DNA from: Mallotus nudiflorus
Taxonomy: Eukaryota; Streptophyta; Magnoliopsida; Malpighiales; Euphorbiaceae
Direction: 5' to 3'
Length of the DNA stretch: 64,000 bases
Assembly: GCA_947683625.1 (NCBI GenBank)
Contig: CANTUR010000239.1
Location: forward strand, 6,863,001 to 6,927,000
The notes below the pieces were generated by a model that was given only the letters and a program-made list of their open reading frames with translations, did no database searches and had not been told where the DNA came from. The position numbers and the translations under genes were made by a program. Each line of letters starts with the position of its first letter. Position 1 is the stretch's first letter. Below are positions 48,101 through 59,699 of the stretch, one piece after another.

Positions 48101-49899
48101 TGGCAAAAATTTATTACCAGCTTGATTATCTTTTGGTGAACTTCTGCAGTGCCACATTCTTTATGCTAAGCTTTAGCCATTATTTTCATGGCTCATAATG
48201 CTACTTTGCTGTGCAAAATTAAAAATATTTCTAGCCAAATATCTATGAACTTAAGTTGAGCATTATTTCCCTAGCTAATTTTGTGAATCATTGCTACATT
48301 TTTGTAATTTTTAGCATAACTTCACATTTTATCTCATAGTTTGTCATTAATTTCTCTAAGGCCCTAAGACCTTAAAAATGCATTTCAGCAAGCCAAATAT
48401 TTTGCACAATATTCTGTCAAAATTTACTCTTTCAAACTTTCATTCTCAATAGGGTTTGACTAAGGTAAAATGAGATTCTCTTATCCTAAAACTTAATTAA
48501 AGCTTTTAGGAAAATTATAGAACTTTATCATGAATTGTCTTGCAATTTTAAGTTTCAGGCAAGAATTATTTTAGCCTATTAGGCCAAAATAATCATGTCA
48601 GACTCATTCTTGACTTGTACTGACCTTTCTTATCCTAAGGAAATGGACCAAAACTCATTACTGCTTCCTTTTGAAATACTTCTTCATATTTATTTTAGCA
48701 AAATTTTATTAAAACCTCTATTGTCGAATTTATTTATTTAATTTAGCTTTTTTCAAGCCAAATAAAATGTTTGTTAGATGGTCATCATTTATCCATCTTT
48801 AATTTTACAGTAACAAATTAATTTTTCTTGGGAAAAAATATGTTTTGCTTATTTTTTGTGTATATTCCAACATTTGTGGCTTAATGCATCACTCAATTAA
48901 AGTACAAATAAAATAAATCAGCATGTGGCTTATTAAAACCACAATCACTTGACAGTTATATTTCTGCATGTAATTGTTTTCACATAGCAAATTTGTTTAT
49001 TTTAGCAATCAATTGCTAAAATAATGTCTATTCCTATAGCAAACCACATTCCTAGGCAAATTTGATTTAATGGCCAAATAAATTATTTATTTAGCCTTTT
49101 TTCTGTTATTTCCTTGCCTGGGAATTCGTACTCTACTATATATGCTTTTATTGCTGTGCACCTTGGGAATTTCTATTTATATTGACTTCTTGCAACCTGT
49201 CTACATCTTATCTTGACAATGAAGATGAATTCACTGTCTTGTCTTCTAGGGATTTGCTCTGTGTGTGCTCGTCTATTTTCAATTCATCCTTTTGCATCAT
49301 TGATCACACCACACACATACACTACAACCATACATCAAAATAAAAATGACCAAATTTTTAGTTGTTATATTGCTAAAATTTCATTAACACATCACTGCAC
49401 CTTATTCACACACTAAAAACACACTAGGAAAACAATAGTAAATAAAAAAACACCAAAATTCAAATTTGCAAAATAAATATAAACACACAAAAACTTGCAA
49501 AATCCAAACTTAGCTATCAAGCCAATTTTCAAAATTAAAGAACAAAATATTGCCATTCAATGGTAAATTTCTGGCTAGAGACCAATTATTTATTTTTATT
49601 TCTTTAGTTTTTATTTTCTCACATAGTGGGAAATATTTTCAGCTCCACCTTCTTTCACACACTTCTTTGGCTTATTAGGGAAGTAATATCTAACTACTTG
49701 ATATGAAAAATAATTTATTTTAAAGCTCAATATTTTAATACAATCTACCATAAAGAAGACATTAAGGGATTTTTTTATTGTCAACAGTAATTGAAAAAAC
49801 CATTATTATTGCATTAATTACCTCTCTTGATGACCTTTAGACCACCTCTTCTGTTTGTCTTAGGGAAGTTGCTCGCCGAGTGTGAAATTTGTTGACATC
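45161..49899 (-). mobile_element. Non-coding internal region of the LARD-like element
   Basis: About 4.7 kb with no long frame on the - strand. It is rich in repeated phrases such as TTTTAGCCAAA and AATTTTGGCTT (47000-49100), unusual in density but not a regular tandem array. The part 46495-46680 is less AT-rich (CACCGAGATCAGTGTTGGAACTCC). The + strand frames at 45253, 45613, 46073, 47062 and 47951 show no domain. Confidence 0.55.
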
Positions 49900-50289
49900 T
49901 TATTTTACCTTTTGGATCATGGATCCCTTTTTATCAAAAAGTGGATCATCTGTAGCCTTTGGCTTGAGCTTGACCTTAGCATTAGGTTGGATCTCATGAT
50001 ATATTCTTTTATATGCATGTGTCAGTGGCTGAGAAAAATTCTTAAGCTCCATTTTACACCACTGCTTATCTGGTAGAGCAAACTGTGACATTATAAATCT
50101 AGATTGTACAAGCCTCCCATCCTTCCTTGGCTTGTACCTGTACTTATTTTTAAAGAAATTTGGATCAGGTGACCTTTTATCTGATGGTAAAAATTCCTTG
50201 TAAGAAACTGGCCTCCAATGACTTGTGAATTGTTTGGACTCATGTTGGAAGGATAAGTCACCTTTTTTTTCTTTGATTTTCTCTTCCAA
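49900..50289 (-). pseudogene. LARD-like element coding remnant, basic protein part
   Basis: A 129-residue open frame on the element's coding strand. It is rich in Lys, Pro and aromatic residues (SHWRPVSYKEFLPSDKRSP, KNKYRYKPRKDGRLVQSRF). The copy at the window start (about 1130-840, -) keeps a decayed match (SNKRSLAPNSFKN). No known retrotransposon domain is recognised. It lies downstream, on the - strand, of the frame at 58176-58478, from which it is now parted by solo LTRs. Confidence 0.5.
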
Positions 50290-50353
50290 AACTACATTGA
50301 TAGAGTTGATAGGTGCCAGTGAAGAAAGTGAGTTTTCCTCTATCAGCTCTATC

Positions 50354-51891
50354 TGTTGGGGTTTCGTGATACAAACACAGCAGAAAAATTAAAATTTTAT
50401 CATGTTCCCAAACCTGGATCCATATAATTCGACTACTTGATTAAATCTAAAGTTTCAAGAATCTCACCAAAACGTAGAAGAAGCAAGATTTTCTGGAAGG
50501 ATGAGAGGAGGTTCACACTAGTGACACCTTACCTCAAGCTTTTACTTTGGTTGTTCGGATCAAGATGTCTCCAAAAGGATGCGTCCTCTATAACTATCCA
50601 CATGAACAGCCCTTCACAAAATGAATTGGAGTGTGTGCTAGCAACTTTCTTGATTGTCTCACAAATCAATAACAAAAGAAAAACTCTATGTTTATTTTCT
50701 AGGAAGATAGAAAACCATTTTTGGAGGTAGGGAAAACAAAACTATTAAACCCTAGAGAATATAACATATTTATAGACTCCAAATTAAGGTTTCACCTACT
50801 AAAGACCTTTTTGGTAATTTTCATTTATTACATTCTGATTTTGTTTTAAAAATAAATAAAAAATAATATCTTATTTATTTATTTATTTAAAATAACATTT
50901 ATCTTAAATAAATAAATAAATAAAATACTTTAATTATTTATTTCCATAGAGTTTATTTTGGGCTCATTAAACCCATAATCATTTTGGGCTTGTTCTAAGT
51001 GTGTGACCCTGTAGGTTCACATAACAATGGCAGTGGGCCTAAATTTCTATTTAAGCCTACAAGTCATAAGTGACCTCTAACAAGACATTATGACTATCCA
51101 AGTCATGTGAAGTCAATAATCCAACATAACCTACTTACAGTGAATTTTATCATCCCTTTATCATATGGTATCTCAATTAAACATAAGGCATAGAATGTCA
51201 TCCTTATATAGTTCAATATTATGACTTGATTCCAAGTAGACTGAGAATGATAACTCTTTATCAATTCATTTCAGCATGGCCATGCATTTTCCTTCAGTCT
51301 ATCTCATCAAGGGGCCCATAGATATCTTTCTCATATTAATGAGGGATAAATTCCTTCTAAATCACTCAAATTCCTTATATAACTAATTTTATATCCAACA
51401 ACATCCTATCTAATCATTCGGTTAAAGACAATGTTATAATGTGTCAAAACATAAAATAGCTATGTAGAAATCCATGATGATTTCAAGGTCAAAGGACCGA
51501 AATAAAATTACTGTGATGAGAAATACTTATGATAATATTCTATGCAGTATTCTCATAGTGGGTCAATCTAGTACATGATCTCTCATCATGTACCTATGAG
51601 TTGACTTAATATCTCATATTCATGATTAGTAAAACATAACCATCAGTCAACATCATACTAGCCTTAATACTTTAATATATATATAATGAATAAATGGCTA
51701 GGGATAATTAGAATAGAACTCTTATTTTAATCTAAGGGTTTTACTATCAAGTCACATACTTGATAGCCTTAGTAAGAATTAACCATTCATATAATTATCA
51801 TAAAATCAAATGATAATGAAATACCTATTTATTAATAAAATAAGAAAGTCAATGGATAATCAAATGATTGACCTAGTGCATAACACTAACA
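50354..51891 (+). mobile_element. Solo LTR, Copia-like (TGTTGGGGTTTCG...CACTAACA)
   Basis: 1538 bases starting TGTTGGGGTTTCGTGATAC and ending CATAACACTAACA. It is flanked by CTATC (50349-50353) and CTGTC (51892-51896), 4 of 5 matching. The homologous stretch near 1222-1245 (CAGCTCTATTTTGCATTC) lacks it, which proves an insertion. The style (opening, the GTTCACATAACAATGGCAGTGGG block) recalls plant Copia LTRs, but there is no coding region to confirm. The frame at 50437-50730 lies within it. Confidence 0.82.
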
Positions 51892-54770
51892 CTGTCTCCA
51901 TTTTTGCATTTAGGTTTACTTCTACCATTAGGGATTGAGGAGAAGGTGAATGGTCTTGATGCATCACCATTTGAGGAACCAGTGTTTAGCCTCATGGAAT
52001 TGGTTGTTCCTCAAGTGTAATGTCACCTTCTATGTTTTGTTCTAATCCCTAGGGAGTTAGCTCATATTCTTGGTGAAGTAATGTTTGAGCTTGAGGAATT
52101 GATTGCTCCTCATGTATACTCCTTGTGTTTTGTTTTTATTCTTAGGGAAGTAGTTCCTAGCCCTGGGAAAAAGGTATTTGAGCTTGGGTATCTAGCATGT
52201 AGCTATCACAACCCAAACTCGGGAATCATGATCGATGCTAGGTAACAAAAATTCACGAGAATCCGGAACCTATAGCAAGTCTTAAAATAAAAAAATAATA
52301 AAATATAACCATAAATATGCTCAGAATTAAAAATTTTAATAATGAAAAGAATTTTCATAAATAATATCTTAATAAAAATATTTTACAATATTCAAAATAC
52401 ATAACCATAATTAATAACAGTCATGTAATACAACAAGTATGTAATACTACTGCAACGTTTAACAATACAAGGAAAGGGTAATTTAAAGTTTATATAGATA
52501 AGCCAGAGAGGAAAGGGTCCGACGAAGGGAACTACTATGGGAGGTATGACGAGAAGGATCCTGAAAAATAATTGAGGGGGGGGGGGGTCAGAAGTCACTG
52601 AGTGAATCATTATTATATATATGCGTGCAATCTAAGGACATAGACATTCAAGCATTCGTATAATAATATTTATATATTTTTATTTATTTATTTTATACCT
52701 GCATTTCATACAAATGCTCGAAATTACATTTCACAAATAAATACAAAAAATATTTAGGTGGAGGACCAGACCAGAATCCTAAAATATTCCGCAACCTCAA
52801 TCACTGAACCTCATTAGCCAACAAGCTTATTTAATTCCAAAAATATTTCTCTTCTCAATTTTTTGATAGTAGACTAGTCTCGAGACATTAAGTTAACTGA
52901 GCTCCCATAGTCTTATTACCGGTAAGATTGGTCTTGAGACACTAGGTCAATCAAGCCCCTGCAATCACACCATCTCTCACCACAAATCTCAATTATCAAT
53001 TTAATCATATCATATCAATAAAAACAATAACCTAGTATCTAGCGTATTGCTATGCAACAGCCCTAGTGTAACCCACTAGGTGGCACGTTCTACAACTATC
53101 CTTCAAAATAACATTTCATAAATAAAACAATATATTAAATATGAACAACATCCAATTTTATACAAGTAAATATTCACTTTTATATATATGCAAACACAAC
53201 ATAGTAAAATTCATATTTATTAAAAATTTTGGATGCCAATAATATTTCTACATGTCATACATACATATAATAATAATTCACAGGTGGGGTGCCTATAAAA
53301 TGACTTGATTGACCCGGTTTTGTAGGCTTCAATCTCGGCACAGTTTTAGAAAAATAATAATAAAATAATTAGGATAAATTCCTAATCTTATATATTCTAA
53401 ATTTCTAGAGAAAACTCGATCTAAGACATGATTCTAATAAAAGACTCAAAACCAAACATAGATCTGATATCACATTTTACGAGAAATCTATCAAAAATTT
53501 GGAAGAGTCTCATTTGTAAAATGGACATCTCTTTACTAAAAGTAGAGTTATTCCTGCACAAAAACACACTTCAAATATACCAAAACTCAACATCTTGGGT
53601 TGGGCCCTCGAACTACAATTCATGCCCAACTGAGAACTAACTTCACAAATACACAATAAAATAATATAATTTTTCAAATTATCAAAATATATCATAAAAA
53701 TATTAAAGAAATTCATTTTTCAAATAAATAATAAAATTCTAATTATTAATTAATATTTTGCTAATAAAATCCATTAATAGTGTAAAATTCCCATTTTTCA
53801 ATTAAATTAGCATAAATTGTAAATAATTATTAAAATCATTTATTAATATCATAAAAATAATAAAATGCTCATTTAGACTCAAAAATAATAAATAAATTTA
53901 TTTTTCATATATTTTCCAAAATAACTACTAAATAATTAATAATTGAAAAATAATTATAAAAATTATTTTTACACCTTTATTATTTAAAAATAGTCTAAAA
54001 AACATAATTAACAACAATTTCAATTAAAATCAAATAATTCACCAATTTTTAATATTTTCTCAAAAATACATATTTATACATAATCTTTAAAAATTCATAT
54101 TTAAAATTCTATACATAATTTTGCAAAACTTCATTAACAAAGTTTACTCTACATAATTAATAGAATTTAATGAAAATATAAAATTTTCTGAGCCGGAACA
54201 ATTATGTGAATAGTAACCCAAACCCAAAAAATCAGAAAAATAATTAAAAATCATCATTAGCTAGATCTCAACCTTAATTACAATTAATCTCAAAACAACT
54301 ATGTCTAATTAAATTAAATTCAAACTCATTTTCACATAATAATCAAAATTAACCTATATACAAAATCACAAAATTAGAGTTGTTATTGGAGTTATCCGGA
54401 TGAATTGAGTTGGGGGAAATGAAACTTGAAAGAAGAGCTTTTAATCAAGACCGACGACAGTCCCAGAGGTTGCCTTAATCATTGTCAGCAAGCTCTTGAA
54501 CCAACTGGTAATAAGAGAAAACCAAGAAGAAAAGAAGAAAGAGAGGGTGGTGGCATCACCGGGGAGAGGAGGAGCTGCTAATGGCGGTGCTGTTAGGTGG
54601 AGGTGGTGGCGAGCTGGTGGTGGCACTGCTGTCGGGTGCGGGGGAGAAGAAAAAGAGAGGAAGGAAAGGAAAAGAAAGAAAAAAATTTTTTTTAGGTATT
54701 TTTTTATAAAATAATAATCTTTTCAATTTAAAAATAATGTCTAATAAAACTTAAATCTCTCCTATTATAT

Positions 54771-57489
54771 TTTCATTACCCAAAACAGGGGGTCATAACT
54801 GGCGCTAAGGAACGGAAATTCTTTCGAATCCGGAACCCGTAGTAAGCCTTAAAGGAAAAGCATGCAATAAAATAAAATAAATAAAATATTTATGTAGCGG
54901 AAATTAAATCTCAATTAATAAAAATATGATCCTCAACATCCTTTAATAAAATATTATCACATTTCATATCACAAATAAAATCTTTTAATACAATATTCAG
55001 AGAAACACTCTGAATTAAAATCCCATATATGAATAAACACAATACAATTCACAACAGATTTAAATACAACTACTACTGCAGTGTCTAGAGTACAAAATAA
55101 AACTCAAGTAAGTGATTTACATAATTGGGCTGGAGCGGAAGAAATTCGGCGTATAGGCCTACTGCTAAGGTCTGAAGAAGAAGACTCTCCTGAAAAAGAT
55201 ATCAACTGAGAGGAGTCAGACCTCACTGAGTAAATTGTTATAATATATATACACGCATTACTAAATGTCAAATGCAAACAGTCATATGTATATTATACAT
55301 AAATATACAGGCATGAGCACGCAGATACTGAAAATCGCTTTATCTCATAATACTGAAAAATATGAGTTTTGAAGGATCAAATAGAACCCTAAATGATTGC
55401 AACCTCAAAATAACAATAGAAATCACGCTAGCCATACTGGCTCATTTAATTCCAAATAAATTCACTTAATCCATATGGATAATAGACTAGCCCTGAGACA
55501 CTAAGTCGACCGAGCTCCAACAGTCTGACTGTCAGTGTGATTGGCCCCGAGACACTTAGTCAATCGAGCTCCAACAATCACATCATCAATCACATCACAC
55601 ATAAATATCAAATCAATTAAATCATAATTTCCACAAATAAGTTAGTAGTTTAATCCTACAATCTATCGTACCGGTACGTACTCGGTCCTAGTGCTGCCCA
55701 CTAAGAAGCACGTTCTATCGATATCCTTCATTTTAAAATAAATCATTCATTCGGAATTATAAATGATGCATGATATCAATTCAAATGGCAATATAAACCA
55801 TATATATACTAGAAATATACCTAAAATAAACTAAGTATATTTTAAGTATATATACATAAAATCAATTCAAATAAATCATGGAATATATTAAATTAAACCA
55901 ATAATATATTTGAAAAGTAATCTAGATTTAATTAAAAAGAAAAACATGCATTTATTTCATAATATACCGAAAATATACCTAGAATATACTTAAGCATTTA
56001 TTAAGTCATTTATGCATAAATCATACAATTAAAACATATATTTCTAAAACATGAAACCTAAATGCACGTATATATAAAATAACAACTCACAGTTGTGCGC
56101 TCCTTGAGACGGGTCTGACGGGCCTGGTCTGCTAAGCCTCGGTCTCGGCGCAACTAACAATAGAATAATAATACGAAATTAGAATAAATCTAACTTAACT
56201 TCTAAAGATTCGATATAGAATTCTAAACACAGACAGAGAATACAAATTAGACCCAATGTCATGTTTTATGAGAATTCTATTGAAAATTCGACAGAATCTC
56301 CTCTGTAAAATAGACATCTCTCTACTTAAAAAGTAGAGCCGGTCCTGCAAGAAAAATACACTTCGAGATAGAATTTACACAACTCCTCGGTCGGAATCCC
56401 AAACTACAAATTCCACCGACCGAGGTCCACAATTCACAACAACATACATAAAATATATTAAAATTCAAATTACTTAATTAGTCTAAAAACATATTAAAAA
56501 TTACTAAAAATCCATTTATTTACAAAAATAGTATTTTATATTTAATTTGAAAATAATTTTTGAAAAATAGTTTTAATTAGTTAAAATTAGTAAATAATTT
56601 GTAAAAATCATTTTTTATACCTCAAATAATTATTAAAACCAATTAAACTTAATATTTAACTAAAATTACTACCAAATTATCAAAATATCCCTAGTATATA
56701 AAAATTCACATAAAATACTAATAATATTCAAAAATTCAATAAAAATTATATAACTACTCAAAAATTATTTTCTCAACATATAATTCAATAAAATCAACAA
56801 TTATACTCAATTAACCAATTATTTTTAACAAAATACATATATAACCTATATTTCCAAAAATAACATAAACTAAATATAATTATAAAAATTACATAAAAAT
56901 CACAAAAATTATAAATTAAATTCTAAAATTAATTTCAACCACCAAAAACACTAAAAATCACAATTTCATAATTTATTTAATTAATTTATGAAAATAATAA
57001 AATAATAAAAAATTAACAGAAATAAAAATAATTCCCAAAAATTACACAAAAATTCCAAGATGAAGATAAGGCTAAGGGAACAACATTTGTGAAGGAATTA
57101 AGCTTGAATCATAAAGAATGAAGTTCAACAAAATCAAGAACAAAAGATAGCTGAAAATGGAAACAAGCTCAAAACCTTACCCAAATAGAATTTTCAGACA
57201 AAAGGAAGCTTGAAATCGTTCTCTAGGGAGTTTTAGGAGTCTAACGGCACCGAAATCATCGATTTTGGTGGCCGGAATGAACTTGAACGACGAAGAGCCA
57301 ACTTTCGGCCAAATCGGATTCTTTAAGCTTCACCGGTGCCGGAGAGGACAACAGGAGACGACGGAGCTGCTGGAGGAGGAGGTGGACGTCCGGGAGGCAC
57401 ACCGATGGTAGTTGGCTGAAGTTGCAGTGGTGAGGGAATGGTGAGGGTGAAGAACGAGATGGGGAAGGGAGGAAAAATAGGTTTAGTTG

Positions 57490-57560
<71 letters not shown>

Positions 57561-58011
57561 CTTTATACTATAATATTTAATAAACTTTAATATATAATTC
57601 TACAAAAACACACCACACAATTATCACACATGCATATATATATATATATATACACACACACATATGTATATAACACAATTAAAACACAATATATACACAT
57701 AACATAATTATTAAACCCTAATATTATTCATGCATGCAAAAATAATGTATTATTTATAAAAAATTTAGGTCATTAATGTAATTCATTAAAATAATAATAT
57801 TAAAATATAAATGCTCTAATTTAAAAGTTAAATAAAATACTATTTCCCGAAATGATAATTTAATGACGTATTTACGAAAAATATATTAATTAAACATAAA
57901 TAATAATGATAATAATTCATAAATAGTAACATAATCAAATATAGTTTCAAAATTATTAACACTGCATATCCCGATTTTATATTAAAATAATTTAAAAACT
58001 CGGGTTATAAC

Positions 58012-58012
<1 letters not shown>
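54771..58012 (+). mobile_element. Solo LTR of the TGTCACGACC family, nested in 52204-58169
   Basis: It starts TTTCATTACCCAAAACAGGG (a decayed TGTCACGACCC) and ends AACTCGGGTTATAACA. A perfect 5-base duplication TATAT flanks it (54766-54770 and 58013-58017), though that sequence is low in complexity. It is the closest relative of 4901-7884 (shared GGAACCCGTAG.AAGCCTTAAA, CAGTGTCTAGAGTACAAAATAAAA), but complete at its 3' end. It is the youngest layer of the nest. Confidence 0.82.
57492..57559. repeat. (TA)n microsatellite
   Basis: About 34 uninterrupted TA units inside the inner LTR. A second, shorter AT/AC run lies at 57630-57665. Such runs are commonly unstable in length. Confidence 0.95.
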
Positions 58013-58043
<31 letters not shown>

Positions 58044-58175
58044 TTAACAATTAATTGAAATTGAATAAAACTACACCAAATATAATAATCTCATAAATAA
58101 TTAAATAATAATTAACATTAAATAATTTCACATTTAAATTAATAATTAATAAAAATTTGGATTATAACAGTAGGC

Positions 58176-58478
58176 CTAAGGAATTGGTTCTTTCTCATGA
58201 GAAATATTGCCCCCTCGGGCCTTTTTCTTGTTTTTGATGCCGAATCTCTCTTTTGGTGTAGAATTTTGACCTTCCAGTTTAAAAGGTTTTTCATTCATTC
58301 TAGCCAACGAAATATTTATCTTTTTCATAATTTTCTGCATATCATTTTCAAGTTTTTTCACAAAGTCTTTGAGAGAACTCCTTATCTGTTTTATTACTTC
58401 TATGAAAGCACTAATAAACTCTTGATTTTGGCTTGAATGGTCAACAAGTGCCTCAGTCCAAGAGTGATCCTGAGGCAT
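58176..58478 (-). pseudogene. LARD-like element coding remnant, coiled-coil N-terminal part
   Basis: A 100-residue frame on the element's coding strand, starting about 135 bases inside the 5' LTR end. It reads MPQDHSWTEALVDHSSQNQE, then an amphipathic stretch (FIEVIKQIRSSLKDFVKKLE) and a basic tail (KNKKKARG). Position and make-up suit a gag-like N-terminus, but no gag domain is recognised. The copy at the window start shows the same frame with stops (DHSYTEA). Confidence 0.5.
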
Positions 58479-58589
58479 TAATCCTTCATCAGTTTGTTTC
58501 TAGAAATCACCTAGGTTTATAGGTGAATTGTTGGTCCATTAACCAACTTCGAAAAATTCTTCTTCAAATTTGTTCATCTTTTTGAAACA

Positions 58590-58613
58590 TGTCCCATTGA
58601 GAGTGCCAAAAAT
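58590..58613 (-). promoter_or_regulatory. Putative primer-binding site of the LARD-like element
   Basis: On the - strand ATTTTTGGCACTCTCAATGG directly follows the 5' LTR. The homologous site at about 1900-1923 reads ATTTTTTGGTGCACCATATGG. The layout matches plant elements whose LTR is followed by TTTTTGGCGCCG, primed by tRNA-Asp as I recall. The tRNA used here cannot be told. Confidence 0.45.
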
Positions 58614-59323
58614 TATTTATCCAATTTTTAGGTATGGGGATTGATTTGTGATTATGAGCGTGCCAGAGGAGAAATTCCTTAAAATAAAAACCATGCTGAA
58701 GGAGAAATTCCTCAAAATAAAACCTGACTTTTTTTTAAACGAATGTGGATCCCTAAGCTCCTTTACCACAATTTGCTTGGATTTCACATATGAAAATAAA
58801 TTTAGGAATAAAGAAACTATATGAGCAAATAAAGGGAAATTGTATTGATTTTAGAGCTTAATACAAAGTAAAAGATAAACAAGCTAAACATAATAATAGT
58901 GTGAAAATGATTAACTAATGATAATAGTTAATAGTAGATATTTGTAAATGATGTAGATGTAGATGTAGATGTGTGTTGAATGCTAATGATGTCTTGTTGA
59001 TCTATGTTCTTCCCTTTTTATAAGCATTCTTCCTTGCAGGTTAATTCTTCAAATTAATTCTCAAGCAATTCAAGAGTCTTCCATTTCTGGGTGAAAATAA
59101 ATTCACGCAACCTTTATCCCTAAGCAGTCTGAATAGTTACCTCATCTCTAGAATTTTCTTGCTTTTGCAGTAAAAGTCAGTCTCTAGAATCCTCATATGC
59201 CTTAACCACTAAGTTGTAATGGACTGGGCTTTTCACTTATTTTAGCTCAAAAAATTTAATTAAATCGAACTGATAATTAACCTTAATATATTTAAGCCAA
59301 AAATTTCAAACCTGGCACAAACA
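58614..59323 (-). repeat. 5' LTR of the LARD-like element (right on + strand)
   Basis: 710 bases, TATTTATCCAATTTTTAGG to CCTGGCACAAACA, the partner of 44429-45148. The short tandem repeat GTAGATGTAGATGTAGATGT (58953-58972) is specific to this copy. Confidence 0.85.
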
Positions 59324-59699
59324 GTGGCTAAACTCCTTTTAGGGTCTAAGTTAGGAGTAATTATTTCAAGATGTGATTGAACACAGTTTCCTTTGTTTTA
59401 ATTTAATTTTTAGTTAATTCTATGAATTGAGCTTAATTTTATGCTTTCATTCTTAGCAAGCTTGTTTGCATATTTATGGGTAAATTGACCAACGAGAGTT
59501 ACGAGAATTTACTAGCTTATAATTTATAGGATTTAAACCACTTGACCAAGAGAGTAGGCGAGCTCTTCAGAGATAAAATAATTGTTAAAGAGATTAGTGA
59601 GTTTTGATTAACTTCTAAATCATGAGAGTAAATTAACTTTAATCTTAACATGCTTAATTGAATTCAAGAGAGGCTCTAGGTATTTTAGAACAATTACCT
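59324..59699 (+). mobile_element. Right part of the old Gypsy-type LTR
   Basis: Continues 43615-44428 after the LARD-like insertion (GTGGCTAAACTCCTTTTAGGG). It then holds typical LTR phrases (GAATTGAGCTTAATTTTATGC, GAGAGGCTCTAGG). It is cut at 59699 by the next LTR. Its true end is not visible. Confidence 0.5.

Larger units (their letters stand above)
52204..58169 (+). mobile_element. Solo LTR of the TGTCACAACC family, split by another LTR
   Basis: It starts TATCACAACCCAAACTCGGG (TG decayed to TA) and ends GGATTATAACA. Flanks are GTAGC (52199-52203) and GTAGG (58170-58174). The unoccupied copy near 1440-1455 reads ATGTAGCCCTGGGGAATTA, so GTAGC was the target. Without the inner insertion it is about 2.7 kb. 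It holds the family's GAGACACT/CTCAATCAAG repeats (52870-52960) and CACTAGGTGGCACGTT (53082-53097). A run of 12 G lies at 52576-52587. The frames at 54441-54714 sit in a GC-rich block and are not credited. Confidence 0.82.
44429..59323 (-). mobile_element. LARD-like non-autonomous LTR retrotransposon with nested insertions
   Basis: It is bounded by two LTRs (44429-45148 and 58614-59323) in the same orientation. The target duplication is GTGGT (44424-44428) and GTGGC (59324-59328), 4 of 5 matching. On the - strand the right LTR is 5'. It is followed by ATTTTTGGCACTCTCAATGGGAC, laid out like the ATTTTTGGCGCC... primer site of many plant Gypsy elements. The purine tract GCAGGGGGCAT lies just before the 3' LTR. 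Without the two nested insertions it is about 7.4 kb. No pol domains were found, so it depends on another element. Coding remnants on the - strand are listed separately. Confidence 0.82.

Noticed and set aside
52576..52587. Run of 12 G as a quadruplex or regulatory site
   Set aside because: A single homopolymer within an old LTR; likely slippage or assembly noise.
54441..54714. Pro/Ala- or Gly/Arg-rich frames on both strands
   Set aside because: Complementary low-complexity frames in the GC-rich block of an LTR; the family shows similar blocks at 7500-7740 and 57240-57480.
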